From contig CAMNII010000013.1 of assembly GCA_946540435.1 (NCBI GenBank), positions 1 through 54,598 on the forward strand: a stretch of DNA of 54,598 nucleotides. Direction: 5' to 3'. The notes below the pieces were generated by a model. It made no database searches. It saw nothing but the letters and a program-made list of their open reading frames with translations, and was not told where the DNA came from. Made by a program: the position numbers and the translations under genes. Shown here one piece after another: positions 23,891-32,728 of the stretch (its first letter is position 1; every line of letters starts with the position of its first letter). This DNA comes from an uncultured Prevotella sp. GTDB lineage: Bacteria > Bacteroidota > Bacteroidia > Bacteroidales > Bacteroidaceae.

Positions 23891-25537
23891 CCCCAGCCAC
23901 TCTTCGGGGTTGAGGACGGTCTTGCCGTTATAGAGTCGGAATTCGAGGAGGTTATTGGCGGGAGTACCGATAACCTGTCGGGTGCTGACGCGCTGTCCCT
24001 CACGCACGTTCACCCCTCGGAGGTTGCTATATACGGAGATGTATGAGCCGTGACGGATGAGGACGGTGCTGTTGCCGTTGATGACGGAGACGCCGCTCAC
24101 CACGCCGTCGAAGATGGCGCGCGCCTGTGCGCCGCCCTGTCCGAGGATGCGTATGCCGACATTCGGCAGGTGGACGCCGGGGATGCCCGGGTAGCGGTTT
24201 CCGCCATGATGGCAGGTGATCTGGTAGCGTCCGGTGATGGGCATGGGGAGTCTGCGGCGGTTGCTCTGGAACGAGCCGTTGAGTTTCCGGTCGGTACTGG
24301 TCACCCATGCCTTGCTGTCGTCAGACTCGCGTTTGGCACGGTCTATCTCTTTCTTGCTACGGGAGTCGTCGGCATCGGCCTTGCGCTCTGCTGCCTTACG
24401 GGCGGCCTCGGCCTCGCGGGCTTCCTGTTCCGCACGCTCGATGGCTTTTGCATCGCTGCCCTTGGCGGCAGCCTTGGCACGCGCCTTGGCATCGGCCTCA
24501 CGGGCCTTGGCCTGTGCCACACGGTCGGCATTCTCCTTCTTGAGCCGTTCGGCCTCAGCCTTCTTCCGGGCGAGTTCCTCGGCTTTCTTCTTCGCGGCAG
24601 CCTCACGCTCGGCTTTCTTCTTCGCAGCCTCAGCCTCGGCAGCCTTACGGGCCTTTTCCACTTCGATGGCAATCAGCGCATCGATTTTCCTGTTCAGCGC
24701 CTCAGCCTGCTGGCGTTCCTGCTGGATGACCTGCTGGATGGTCTTCTGTTCTTTCTGCAGCGACGACACCATGCGTTTCTGTTCGCCCTGCTTCTTCTCC
24801 ATCGTCTCGCGGGCCTGCTGGTCTTTCTTCATCAGCTCAGCCTTGGCGGCGCGAGCCTGTTCCAGTTGCTGGCGTTTCTCGTTGACGCTCTGCCGTTTGG
24901 CTTTCACTGCCTCGCCCTGCGTACGCTGGAAGGCGGCGTAGTCGCGCACGAAACCTGCCCGTCGGTACATCTGTGTGAAGTCGTCGGCCGAGAGGATGAA
25001 CATGAGCTGGTCTTGCGAGGCGTTCTGGCGTGTGAGATAGCGTACGGACTTGATGTATTTCTTCTTGTGGTCGGCGAGTTGTTTCTCAAGGGTCTCGAGT
25101 TGTGAGGTGAGCAGGCTGATGTCGTTGTCTATCTTGTCGATGTCGCCACGGATGGTCTCGATGTTCCGGCGGTAGTCGGCGATTTCGGCATCCATGGCCG
25201 AGATGGCCTGCAGGCTTTTCTTTACCGTCTCCTGGTTCTTCTGTAGTTTTTTCTTGTTCTGCTCAATCTGCCGGTTCACCTTGCTGTGCTCGTCCTTGAG
25301 TTTGTTGATTTCCTTCGTGGAGTATTGCGGCTGGCGTGTGGTGGTCTTCTTCTGGGTGACGGTTTTCTTGGGAGCCGTCGTCGTCTTCTTCCGGGTGGTA
25401 GTCTTCTTGGGTGTTGCCGTGGTTTTTTTCTGGGTGACGGTTTTCTTGGGAGCCGTCGTCGTCTTCTTCTGCTGAGCGTCGGCGGGCGCAAGCAGAAGGA
25501 AGAGGGAGAGGAGTATGGTCAGGAGTCGCTGTGGCAT
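23885..25537 (-). CDS. EnvC-like murein hydrolase activator (coiled coil + degenerate LytM)
   Basis: 550 aa. After a signal peptide (ending APADAQQ) comes a Thr/Lys-rich spacer of repeated APKKTVTQKKTT units (residues ~25-75), then a long coiled coil (~80-420, with an Ala/Lys/Glu-rich central part), and a C-terminal peptidase-M23-like domain (~440-550). The zinc motifs are degenerate: HLPNVGIRI instead of HxGxD, and VYSNLRG where HxH is expected. This pattern is that of EnvC, which activates N-acetylmuramoyl-L-alanine amidases at the septum rather than cutting peptidoglycan itself. Last gene of the dut-TPR-DUF4292-EnvC operon. Confidence 0.88.
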   Translation of the reverse strand: MPQRLLTILLSLFLLLAPADAQQKKTTTAPKKTVTQKKTTATPKKTTTRKKTTTAPKKTVTQKKTTTRQPQYSTKEINKLKDEHSKVNRQIEQNKKKLQKNQETVKKSLQAISAMDAEIADYRRNIETIRGDIDKIDNDISLLTSQLETLEKQLADHKKKYIKSVRYLTRQNASQDQLMFILSADDFTQMYRRAGFVRDYAAFQRTQGEAVKAKRQSVNEKRQQLEQARAAKAELMKKDQQARETMEKKQGEQKRMVSSLQKEQKTIQQVIQQERQQAEALNRKIDALIAIEVEKARKAAEAEAAKKKAEREAAAKKKAEELARKKAEAERLKKENADRVAQAKAREADAKARAKAAAKGSDAKAIERAEQEAREAEAARKAAERKADADDSRSKKEIDRAKRESDDSKAWVTSTDRKLNGSFQSNRRRLPMPITGRYQITCHHGGNRYPGIPGVHLPNVGIRILGQGGAQARAIFDGVVSGVSVINGNSTVLIRHGSYISVYSNLRGVNVREGQRVSTRQVIGTPANNLLEFRLYNGKTVLNPEEWLGK

Positions 25538-25549
25538 GGTGTCAGGGTG

Positions 25550-26422
25550 TTACATTGCGAGTATTTTCTTCAGTAGTGCTTCGGCATTCATCGGCTTGTA
25601 TTTCGCCGAGAGGGTGGTCTGGGTGTCCCATTTGCTGTTGTCAGAGAGGCTGCTCAGCTGCAGGTCCACTTCGATATGTCGGGGTTTGGCGGTGGCATTG
25701 GTGGCGAAGGTGATCTGCTGCTGCACGGGATAGGCTTTGCTGCCGACAGCCTTGAAGTCGCCGTACTGCCACCGCAGTGTCGACGTGCTTCCCTTCGATG
25801 CCCGATAGGTGACCTCGGCAGTATTGATCTGCGGCATGTCGGAGGCTGTGGTGGTCCATTGGTAGTCCATCTTTCCGTGGTGGTAGACGATGGCGGCCTG
25901 TGTGGGGTCGGCATCGAATGCGGCGAGGTCTTTCTCGGTGACGGTTTTCTTCCCGGGCAGGTGGAGCTGGTTCCAGAAGAGGTCCTGCAGGGCATAGAAG
26001 TCAATGCCGTTGTCGGCCAGGAAGTCGAGGTCGTTGTATGCCGCCTTGACATATTCTTTGTGGAGCCTGTCGACGACGAGCACGTGGGTGGGTGTGAACT
26101 CTATCCTTGCCACCTCTGAGCCGAGGATGGGCACGGTGACTTGCAGTCGGATGATCTCCCCGCGACGCATGCTGATTTTGCCGGGTGCCGACAGGCTTTT
26201 CGAGCCCGTCTTGACGCTGAACGACATGCCAGCGACGATGTTCTCTGTTGTGACGGCGTTCCCGGTGACATGACGCAGATAGGCGGTGCGTGCGGCAGCG
26301 GAGGTTGCTGCCGGCGTGCCTGAGGGGTGTGCATCGGTAACGGGTTCCCCTGTCATCTGCTTCCTGCTGCCACAGGCGGTCAGCATGACGATGATGGCAG
26401 CGAGGAGTATCTTATTCTTCAT
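25550..26422 (-). CDS. DUF4292-type lipoprotein
   Basis: 290 aa. Lipobox LTACGSRKQ follows MKNKILLAAIIVM. The rest is beta-rich (SFSVKTGSKSLSAPGKISMR, EVARIEFTPTHVLVVDRLHK), as in LolA/LppX-like lipoprotein carriers to which DUF4292 is thought to be related. The invariant Bacteroidota context (between a TPR protein and an EnvC-like protein, downstream of dut) suggests a role in envelope biogenesis; the biochemical function is unknown. It overlaps the TPR gene end by 11 nt and ends 12 nt before the EnvC-like gene, so translation is probably coupled. Confidence 0.8.
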   Translation of the reverse strand: MKNKILLAAIIVMLTACGSRKQMTGEPVTDAHPSGTPAATSAAARTAYLRHVTGNAVTTENIVAGMSFSVKTGSKSLSAPGKISMRRGEIIRLQVTVPILGSEVARIEFTPTHVLVVDRLHKEYVKAAYNDLDFLADNGIDFYALQDLFWNQLHLPGKKTVTEKDLAAFDADPTQAAIVYHHGKMDYQWTTTASDMPQINTAEVTYRASKGSTSTLRWQYGDFKAVGSKAYPVQQQITFATNATAKPRHIEVDLQLSSLSDNSKWDTQTTLSAKYKPMNAEALLKKILAM

Positions 26423-28259
26423 CTTTCCTGAGGTATTTACGTTGTTTAATCTTTTCGGGCAGCAGGGCGTTGTCGCTTCCCTTGTCGAGGGCTCGCTGCC
26501 ACAGTTCCACGGCTCTGTCGATATCGCCGTTCATGGCATGTATGTCGCCGGCATGTTCCACGACGACGGCCGAGACGAAGTTGATGTCGTCCACCGCGAT
26601 GGTGTCAGCGCTGAGGGAGTCAGCACTGGCGGTGTCGGCATCGAGGGTATCGGCGAGGAGTGCCTGGTCGATATAGATCTGTGCCTCGGCATAGCGTTCC
26701 TGCATGAAGAGTATCCATGCGTAGGTATCGAGGTAGGTGGGGTTCTTCGGCTCGGCCTTGACGGTGCGGTAGCTCATCTTCTCGGCTTTTGTCAGGTCGC
26801 GTCCGAGTTCGCTGAGGTAGTAGGCATAGTTGTTCAGGCAGCCGATGTTGTCGTCTTTCCATTGCAGGCAGCTGTCGTAGGCGGCGAAGGCTTCGTCGTC
26901 GCGTCCTTTCTGGTGGAGGATGTCGCCCATGATGGCATAGAAGTCGCTGACAATCTCCGGGTTGCTCTCAGAGGTGATCTCCCCTACCCCGCGCCGGAAG
27001 GCGTCGAGGGCCTCGTCGCGTTTGTCCTGTTGGTAGTAGGCTATTCCCATATAGTAGTAGAAGGCCATCTCTTCGGGGTTCAGCTGTACGGCGGGCTGGC
27101 AGAGGTCTACCACGCCCGTCCAGTCTTGCCGGCGCCATGCCGACTGGATGAGCTGCAGGCGTGCGCCGACGTTATCGGGCTCCACGTTGAGCACCCGCTG
27201 CAGGGCGCTGTCCACCTGCTGCTGGGGCATTTCCTTCATGACCATATAGGCCGCAGCAAGGGTGGCGATGTCAGCCTCCTTGGGGTTGGCCTCGATGACG
27301 CGTTCGAAGAGGGCGAGCACGGCGGTGCTGTCGCCGCCATGGTTCTTTTCGTTGTCGCGGATAATCTGCTGGAAGAGGGTGAGTTTCGTCTTGGTGGGGG
27401 TCTGTCGCGACAGCAGCATCTCGTCGCGCAGCTGTGCGGCCATGGAATCTTCTCCCACGGTGTTGTAGTAGTCGAACATCGAGGCGAGGGCGTAGTTGTT
27501 GTCCGGCTCCTCGCGCAGGGCATTGCTGAAGATCTTGTATGCCTGCTTCTTGCCGTCGTTCTGCATGAGCCAGTTGCCGAGCATCACCTTGTAGTTGATG
27601 TCGGTGGGATGGCGGTCGGAGAGCGACTTCAGCGTGCGGTAGGCGGCTTTCTTGTTTCCCTGCACCTCATAGATCCGCATCTTCGTGAGCGTGAGGTCTT
27701 CGCTGCTCCCTTCGGCACGCTCCAGGCGGTTCACGGCGTTGAGCATGCCGGCATAGTCCTTCTGGCGGCCATAGAGCTGCACGAGGATGCTCAGCACGTC
27801 GATGCGCTCGTGGTTCGAGGCATACAGCTTCTCATAGGCATCGATGGCACGGGGAAAGTCTTGCTGTCCGTAGTAGAGCTGTGCGGCCCGTTCATGATAG
27901 AAGTCATTGGCGGGTGCGAGGTCCTCAGCGCGTTCCAGATAGTCGGTAGCCTCGGCATTACGCTTCAGGGCCAGCAGATAGTCGGCCATGAGGTAGTAGG
28001 CCTCAGCGGCGGTGGAGTCGATGGCGAGACAACGGGCCAGCAGGTCGAAGGCGGCAGCATAGTTCTCGGCGTTCTGCTGTCGCAGGGCCTCGAGAAAGTA
28101 GTATTGGTAGCGCTGCTGTTCATCGGCCGTCAGGTGTGCCTTCTCCCTGACGACGGGAGCCACCGACGACGCCGGCATGCCACGGTGTGAGCACCCTGCC
28201 ACCATGAGCACGACAGCCATTACTGCCATCCACCATCTGATATGTTTATTACTTTTCAT
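26412..28259 (-). CDS. Tetratricopeptide-repeat lipoprotein
   Basis: 615 aa from the ATG at 28259; an ATG three codons earlier (28268) is possible. The lipobox is LMVAGCSHRG. Nearly the whole mature protein is a TPR solenoid; clear units include AAEAYYLMADYLLALKRNAE, EEMAFYYYMGIAYYQQDKRD and NPTYLDTYAWILFMQERYAE. TPR proteins scaffold protein complexes. In Bacteroidota this gene sits between dut and the DUF4292 lipoprotein gene, as here, and it overlaps the latter by 11 nt. A near-C-terminal Asp/Ser/Ala stretch (LDADTASADSLSADTIAVDD) is low complexity. Confidence 0.85.
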   Translation of the reverse strand: MKSNKHIRWWMAVMAVVLMVAGCSHRGMPASSVAPVVREKAHLTADEQQRYQYYFLEALRQQNAENYAAAFDLLARCLAIDSTAAEAYYLMADYLLALKRNAEATDYLERAEDLAPANDFYHERAAQLYYGQQDFPRAIDAYEKLYASNHERIDVLSILVQLYGRQKDYAGMLNAVNRLERAEGSSEDLTLTKMRIYEVQGNKKAAYRTLKSLSDRHPTDINYKVMLGNWLMQNDGKKQAYKIFSNALREEPDNNYALASMFDYYNTVGEDSMAAQLRDEMLLSRQTPTKTKLTLFQQIIRDNEKNHGGDSTAVLALFERVIEANPKEADIATLAAAYMVMKEMPQQQVDSALQRVLNVEPDNVGARLQLIQSAWRRQDWTGVVDLCQPAVQLNPEEMAFYYYMGIAYYQQDKRDEALDAFRRGVGEITSESNPEIVSDFYAIMGDILHQKGRDDEAFAAYDSCLQWKDDNIGCLNNYAYYLSELGRDLTKAEKMSYRTVKAEPKNPTYLDTYAWILFMQERYAEAQIYIDQALLADTLDADTASADSLSADTIAVDDINFVSAVVVEHAGDIHAMNGDIDRAVELWQRALDKGSDNALLPEKIKQRKYLRKDEE

Positions 28260-28299
28260 GTGCAACACTAATCGCTAAAAGCTAATAGCCAACAGCCAA

Positions 28300-28737
28300 T
28301 CACTTCACCCCCGTGTGTCCGTAGCCGCCGGCACCGCGCTCCGTCTCGTCGAGGGCGTCGACGAGTTGGAACGTCACCTGCTCATGGCGGGCGATGACCA
28401 TCTGGGCGATGCGCTCGCCAGGCTCGATGGTAAACGGCTCCTGCGAGAGGTTCACCAGCAGCACGCCCACCTCGCCGCGGTAGTCGGCATCGATGGTTCC
28501 CGGCGTGTTCAGCACGGTGATGCCGTGCTTCAGTGCCAGTCCGCTGCGTGGTCGCACCTGAGCCTCGTAGCCCTCGGGCAGAGCGATGAAGAGTCCGGTG
28601 GGAAACAGCCTGCGCTCCAGCGGCTGCAGCACGACGGGTTCGGTGATATCAGCCCTGAGGTCCATTCCGGCACTCAGCGGCGTGGCATAGGCGGGCAGTG
28701 GTTGGCGTCCGCGATTGATAACTTTCACTTCAATCAT
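28300..28737 (-). CDS. dut: Deoxyuridine 5'-triphosphate nucleotidohydrolase
   Basis: 145 aa from the ATG at 28737 ([10 protein letters not shown]), the normal dUTPase length. All five trimeric dUTPase motifs are visible: [35 protein letters not shown] with the catalytic Asp, GERIAQMVI, and the glycine-rich tail [10 protein letters not shown]. It hydrolyses dUTP to dUMP and pyrophosphate, keeping uracil out of DNA and supplying dTMP synthesis. The upstream in-frame Met codons lie between the -7 element and this ATG or in the promoter itself. First gene of the four-gene operon. Confidence 0.97.
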   Translation of the reverse strand: MIEVKVINRGRQPLPAYATPLSAGMDLRADITEPVVLQPLERRLFPTGLFIALPEGYEAQVRPRSGLALKHGITVLNTPGTIDADYRGEVGVLLVNLSQEPFTIEPGERIAQMVIARHEQVTFQLVDALDETERGAGGYGHTGVK

Positions 28738-28759
28738 TGCATTCATCAAATTGTACATG

Positions 28760-28790
28760 CAAAGGTACAAAGAAGTAAGAGCAAAACAAA
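28760..28790 (-). promoter_or_regulatory. Promoter of the dut operon
   Basis: Minus-strand TACCTTTG (28760-28767) and TTTG (28787-28790) separated by 19 bp. Confidence 0.8.
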
Positions 28791-28949
28791 GAAAACAGAA
28801 CCTCGTTTATATTTTTTTATGTTTTGCCGGGAGAGGGCACCCTGTTTTTCTCCACCTTTTTTGTAACATCGAGGTGACAATCCACCGCCTTTTTATAATA
28901 AATAACATTTTTCGTCGGAGTGTTTCTGCCCTACTTCCACATTTTTTTG

Positions 28950-28957
28950 TACCTTTG
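28950..28957 (+). promoter_or_regulatory. -7 element of mdh
   Basis: TACCTTTG, 53 nt before the mdh ATG, followed by an A-rich leader. The -33 element is weak. Confidence 0.65.
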
Positions 28958-29010
28958 CAGTCGAAAATAAAAAAAATAAATTCAAAACAATAAATTCTTA
29001 ATAAAAAGCT

Positions 29011-30003
29011 ATGGCATTTTTGACTAATGACAAACTGACCATCGTCGGCGCAGCCGGCATGATCGGATCAAACATGGTGCAGACAGCCCTGACCATGGGT
29101 CTCACCAACGACATCTGTCTCTACGACGTATTCTCACCCGAAGGCGTAGCCGAGGAAATGCGTCAGAGTGGCTTCGGCGACGTGAAGATCACCGCCACCA
29201 CCGACCCCGTAGAGGCTTTCACCAACGCCAAATACATCATCTCCAGCGGTGGTGCACCACGCAAGGAAGGCATGACACGTGAAGACCTCCTCGCCGGCAA
29301 CTGCAAGATTGCCGAAGAGCTCGGTAAGAACATCAAGCAGTACTGCCCCGACGTGAAGCACGTCGTCATCATCTTCAACCCCGCCGACCTCACCGGTCTG
29401 GTAACCCTCCTCTACTCCGGACTGAAACCCTCACAGGTGACCACCCTGGCCGCCCTCGACACCACCCGTCTGCAGTCGGCCCTGGCCAAGAAGTTCGGTG
29501 TGATGCAGAGCGAGATCACCGGTTGCGCCACCTATGGCGGACACGGCGAGCAGATGGCCGTCTTCGGCAGCCATGTCGAAATCGACGGTCGCAAGCTGAC
29601 CGACATCATCGGCACCGCCGAGTTCCCCGAGGCTGAGTGGGAGCAGATGAAGAAGGATGTCACCCAGGGTGGTGCCGCCATCATCAAGCTGCGTGGCCGC
29701 TCCTCCTTCCAGAGCCCTGCCTACCTCTCTGTTGAGATGATTCGCTCGGTGATGGGTGGTGAGCCCTTCCGCTTCCCCGTCGGCACCTATGTGAAGACCG
29801 AGAAGTACGACCACATCATGATGGCCATGAAGACCACCCTCGACACCACGGGTGCACACTACGAAGTTCCTCAGGGCACTGCCGAGGAGAACGCCAAGCT
29901 CGACCAGAGCTATGAGCACCTCTGCAAGATGCGCGACGAGCTCGTCACGCTGAACATCGTTCCCGCCATTGAGAAGTGGAACGAGATCAACCCGAACCTG
30001 TAA
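29011..30003 (+). CDS. mdh: Malate dehydrogenase
   Basis: 330 aa. The Rossmann motif is VGAAGMIGSNMVQTAL at the N-terminus, with an Asp at the end of strand 2 (CLYDVFSPEG) indicating NAD rather than NADP. Substrate arginines lie in GGAPRKEGMTREDLLAGN, and the catalytic His in CATYGGHGEQMAVFGS. It interconverts malate and oxaloacetate; in Prevotella-type fermentation it works towards malate on the succinate/propionate route. Alone on the plus strand, with its own promoter and a strong terminator. Confidence 0.95.
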   Translation: MAFLTNDKLTIVGAAGMIGSNMVQTALTMGLTNDICLYDVFSPEGVAEEMRQSGFGDVKITATTDPVEAFTNAKYIISSGGAPRKEGMTREDLLAGNCKIAEELGKNIKQYCPDVKHVVIIFNPADLTGLVTLLYSGLKPSQVTTLAALDTTRLQSALAKKFGVMQSEITGCATYGGHGEQMAVFGSHVEIDGRKLTDIIGTAEFPEAEWEQMKKDVTQGGAAIIKLRGRSSFQSPAYLSVEMIRSVMGGEPFRFPVGTYVKTEKYDHIMMAMKTTLDTTGAHYEVPQGTAEENAKLDQSYEHLCKMRDELVTLNIVPAIEKWNEINPNL

Positions 30004-30062
30004 GGCGTCGGATGCGGCCCAGCGAGAGTCGGAGCCGTTGACAACCTGCAACAGATTATAAC

Positions 30063-30105
30063 AAGGGGGGCGACAGAGATTTTCTGCCGCCCCCCTTCTT
30101 TTTAT
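30063..30105 (+). terminator. Intrinsic terminator of mdh
   Basis: A 10-bp stem, AAGGGGGGCG (30063-30072) with CGCCCCCCTT (30088-30097), and an inner CAG/CTG pairing, followed by a T-rich tail. Confidence 0.9.
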
Positions 30106-30134
30106 CATCAGTCCGACGAATGCAAGAAGCAATC

Positions 30135-30250
30135 GTATTCTCTTAGGGATCACACTGTATTCTCTTAGGGAATACACTGTAAACTCTTAGGGATTACACT
30201 GCATTCTCTTAGGGATTACACTGTATTCTCTTAGGGAATACATCGTATTC
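30135..30250. repeat. 22-nt tandem repeat, five units
   Basis: Five contiguous 22-nt units starting at 30135, 30157, 30179, 30201 and 30223 (consensus GTATTCTCTTAGGGAWTACACT), then a broken sixth. Each contains the imperfect inverted repeat TATTC/GAATA. No gene is credible in 30004-30410. Confidence 0.9.
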
Positions 30251-30253
30251 TCG

Positions 30254-30397
30254 TTCCGGAAAATCCGGAAAATCCGGAAACCCCGGAAACCCCAGAACAG
30301 CCGGAAAATCCGGAAAATCCGGAAAATCCGGAAAATCCGGGACCCCCGGAAAATCCGGAAACCCCGGAAACTCCGGCCCCCCCGGAACCCCCGGAAC
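30254..30397. repeat. CCGGAAAAT-type 9-nt repeat array
   Basis: About 16 imperfect units of CCGGAAAAT/CCGGAAACC, interrupted by C-runs, directly after the 22-nt array and before the stop of the LRR gene. A second array of the same type lies at 35001-35093. Confidence 0.9.
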
Positions 30398-30410
30398 ACC
30401 CCCCCTGCAC

Positions 30411-31328
30411 TCAGAGGTTCCGGTTGATAGTTGTGCACTCATAGAAGATGTTCTCTCCACGCGTTGTCACCGATGCCGGGATGACGGGTTTCTTCAGGGA
30501 GTAGCAATAGGCGAAGGCGCGATTGCCGATTTCCTTCAGTCCCGACGTGGGGAGTTTCACCTCATAGAGTTTGCTACAGCCAGAGAAGGCACTATTGCCC
30601 AAGCGCGAGATGCGTGCCTGTGAGAGGTCTATGCGCACGAGGTTTCGGTTTCTCGACAGGTTGGACAGATAGGCCACATCGGTGGAGTCGATAGTTCCGC
30701 GGACGACGATGCCATCGAATCTCTCGCTCGTTACCCTATCAATATCCAGGACGGCATCCTTCAACGTGCCGGGGGTGCTGACGCTGACGGTCAACGTCTT
30801 TGCCGGGCGGAAGATAGCATAGACTGTCGACGTGGCCTTCGGCGTGAAGCGGTAGCCGGCCTGCTTGACGGGATCTTCCTTGACATCGCGCAGCGTGTCG
30901 ATGGGGATGAGTTTCACGATGTCGCCCGATAATTTTTTTTCATATCCGTTTCCCTTGATGTAATTGGGCTCGTTTGCCTGGTAGGACTCTTCCGTAACGA
31001 AGCCGTCGAGCACATAGCCGGGCTTCGGGTAGGCTATCAGGCGTACGCTATAGCCCGACGTCGACGAGAGGTTGGCCTTCAGCTGTGCGGTGACGCCGGG
31101 AGCGCTCTGCAGTGCCGGGTTCTTGCCTGCGACGATGCGCGAGTCTGACAGGTCGTGAGTGACATAGACGAGTCCCTGGGCCGACGATGGCGACTTCACG
31201 GTGACATGGCAGTCACCATAGTAGGTTTCGCTGTAATCCAAGAACAAAAGTTCCAAGGCATGTCCCTTCATCGGGCCTGCGATGGCGAGCAGCAAGGCTG
31301 CCATGCGGAATAGATTCTTTGTTTTCAT
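30411..31328 (-). CDS. Leucine-rich repeat (BspA-type) exported protein
   Basis: 305 aa from the ATG at 31328 (MKTKNLFRMAALLLAIAGPM), a signal peptide. A central beta-rich part (residues ~30-190) is unassigned. The C-terminal third holds LRR_5/BspA units (NSAFSGCSKLYEVKLPTSGL, then KEIGNRAFAYCYSLKKPVIP). BspA-type proteins are surface or secreted binding proteins in Bacteroidota. The protein stops soon after the last repeat, with no sorting domain. Its ATG overlaps the TGA of the DUF4105-type gene (ATGA), so the two are translationally coupled. The frame continues open upstream to 31865 but that part overlaps the neighbour and was rejected. Confidence 0.78.
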   Translation of the reverse strand: MKTKNLFRMAALLLAIAGPMKGHALELLFLDYSETYYGDCHVTVKSPSSAQGLVYVTHDLSDSRIVAGKNPALQSAPGVTAQLKANLSSTSGYSVRLIAYPKPGYVLDGFVTEESYQANEPNYIKGNGYEKKLSGDIVKLIPIDTLRDVKEDPVKQAGYRFTPKATSTVYAIFRPAKTLTVSVSTPGTLKDAVLDIDRVTSERFDGIVVRGTIDSTDVAYLSNLSRNRNLVRIDLSQARISRLGNSAFSGCSKLYEVKLPTSGLKEIGNRAFAYCYSLKKPVIPASVTTRGENIFYECTTINRNL

Positions 31329-32572
31329 GCTGTTGATGGTTTTAAGTGAGACTTTATGATGTTGTGATAAATTGTCGACGTCCGTACGGCAAGGGTAAGG
31401 AGCAGGAGGAGCATGCCGCCATGCTGCATCTGTGGGATGACGGGGGTGAGCAGGCAGTAGGCCAGCAGCACCAGCGTGGCCACCGCCCAGAAGCGGCGAC
31501 ATGCCACCGGACAGCTGCGGCGCATCAGCCATACCAGGGCGGGCAGCGGTGAGAACACGGGGAAGAGCCAGTTCCATGAGGTGGCTGCATGGTGGGAGAA
31601 GATAATCAGGTAGGCGAGCAACAGTCCGACGAGTGTCACGCCGCTGAGCAGCACACCATCGAGCAGACGTCCTGCCGGCAGCGGTCCCCGCCGCCACTCC
31701 CACAGGGTGACGACGATGGCTACGGCAAGGAGGATGGCGAAGAGCAGCGTCGGGGTAACGGCGGCAGGCTTGTCGATGATGGCCGCTGCCAGCAGCACAT
31801 ACGGTGCGCCGGCAGCCAACGGCCGTTCTGCTCCGTCGGTCCCGACAATGGTTGCCCGCTGCCACTCGTCGATGAGCACAGCGGGAAAGAGCAGCAACTC
31901 ATGGGGCGGCTCGGTGTCGAAGCCCGTCCCCATCAGCAGATTCCATACGAAGGCTGCCCATGGTGCCCGCTTGAACATCAGCGGGAACGTGCCGCGATAG
32001 GTGCCGTGGAGGGCTTCCGGCGTGCCGTGATAGCTGATGCGGGCATTGGCGATGGCCTCTTTCACAGCCCCCACCATCGTGCTCACGCACTGATGCGACA
32101 TCATATCGAAAGGCTGCAGGCCCACGGAGTCGGCACAGTAGTCGAGGACTTGCCATAGGCGGATGTCCTCGTCGGCGGTGAGGTTGAGTGGCAGACCGGT
32201 GATGCCGCGCCCCTCCTGTCGGTAGCGGTCGATGAAGTCGGCCGTCTGCCGGCGCACGAAGAGCCCTTGCATGCGTCCGAGAAGGAAGTCGGCCATCAGC
32301 TGTGGCGAGACGATATTGTCGAACTCATAGCAGTAGTCGATGCCATGCTGCGGACACGTCATGCGCAATGCCGCATGTCCGGCGGCGGAATATACCGGCT
32401 GTCCCGGCGATGCCGTCAGGATGCTCACGGCGATATAGTCGTCGCGTTGCATGTCGGCCTGCATCTGCTCCAGGCGTCGCGCCTCGTCAGCAGGAGCGTC
32501 CGTCGGCTCCTGGGCCGCCAGCCCTCCGCAGGCCAACAAGACAAAAAGAATAGCAACCAGTCGTATCTGCAT
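31325..32572 (-). CDS. DUF4105 (Lnb-N-like) membrane protein
   Basis: 415 aa. Signal peptide (residues ~1-20, ending GGLAAQE), then a periplasmic domain with the family signature VSILTASPGQPVYSAAGHAA near residue 55. The C-terminal ~150 residues contain five or so hydrophobic segments (LLFAILLAVAIVVTLWEW, LLSGVTLVGLLLAYLIIF, and others). DUF4105 is related to the N-terminal domain of lacto-N-biosidase (Lnb_N) and to the cysteine-peptidase-like NlpC/P60 world, but the activity is unknown. Cys92-region CYEFDN and the motif MSHQCVSTM are candidate functional residues. Coupled by ATGA overlap to the LRR gene downstream. Confidence 0.82.
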   Translation of the reverse strand: MQIRLVAILFVLLACGGLAAQEPTDAPADEARRLEQMQADMQRDDYIAVSILTASPGQPVYSAAGHAALRMTCPQHGIDYCYEFDNIVSPQLMADFLLGRMQGLFVRRQTADFIDRYRQEGRGITGLPLNLTADEDIRLWQVLDYCADSVGLQPFDMMSHQCVSTMVGAVKEAIANARISYHGTPEALHGTYRGTFPLMFKRAPWAAFVWNLLMGTGFDTEPPHELLLFPAVLIDEWQRATIVGTDGAERPLAAGAPYVLLAAAIIDKPAAVTPTLLFAILLAVAIVVTLWEWRRGPLPAGRLLDGVLLSGVTLVGLLLAYLIIFSHHAATSWNWLFPVFSPLPALVWLMRRSCPVACRRFWAVATLVLLAYCLLTPVIPQMQHGGMLLLLLTLAVRTSTIYHNIIKSHLKPSTA

Positions 32573-32608
32573 GATGGTTCTTGGTCAGCACATGATGTCC
32601 GACAGCTG

Positions 32609-32642
32609 CAAATTTACAAATAATTCCTGAAAGCACGACAAA
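32609..32642 (-). promoter_or_regulatory. Putative promoter of the DUF4105-LRR pair
   Basis: Minus-strand TAAATTTG (32609-32616) with TTTG (32639-32642) 22 bp upstream. Confidence 0.5.
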
Positions 32643-32728
32643 AAAACAAAAAAATAAAAGGAACATCCACAATAACAACTGTTTGCAGTCGTTATTGATA
32701 ACAAAACAACAAAACGCAAGATAACAGC

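Noticed and set aside
30187..30460. Minus-strand ORFs rich in FRIFRIFRG
   Set aside because: Products of the 9-nt CCGGAAAAT repeat; both overlapping frames are equally open and unrelated to any protein.
31329..31865. N-terminal extension of the LRR gene
   Set aside because: It overlaps the DUF4105-type gene in another frame; a signal peptide begins exactly at 31328.
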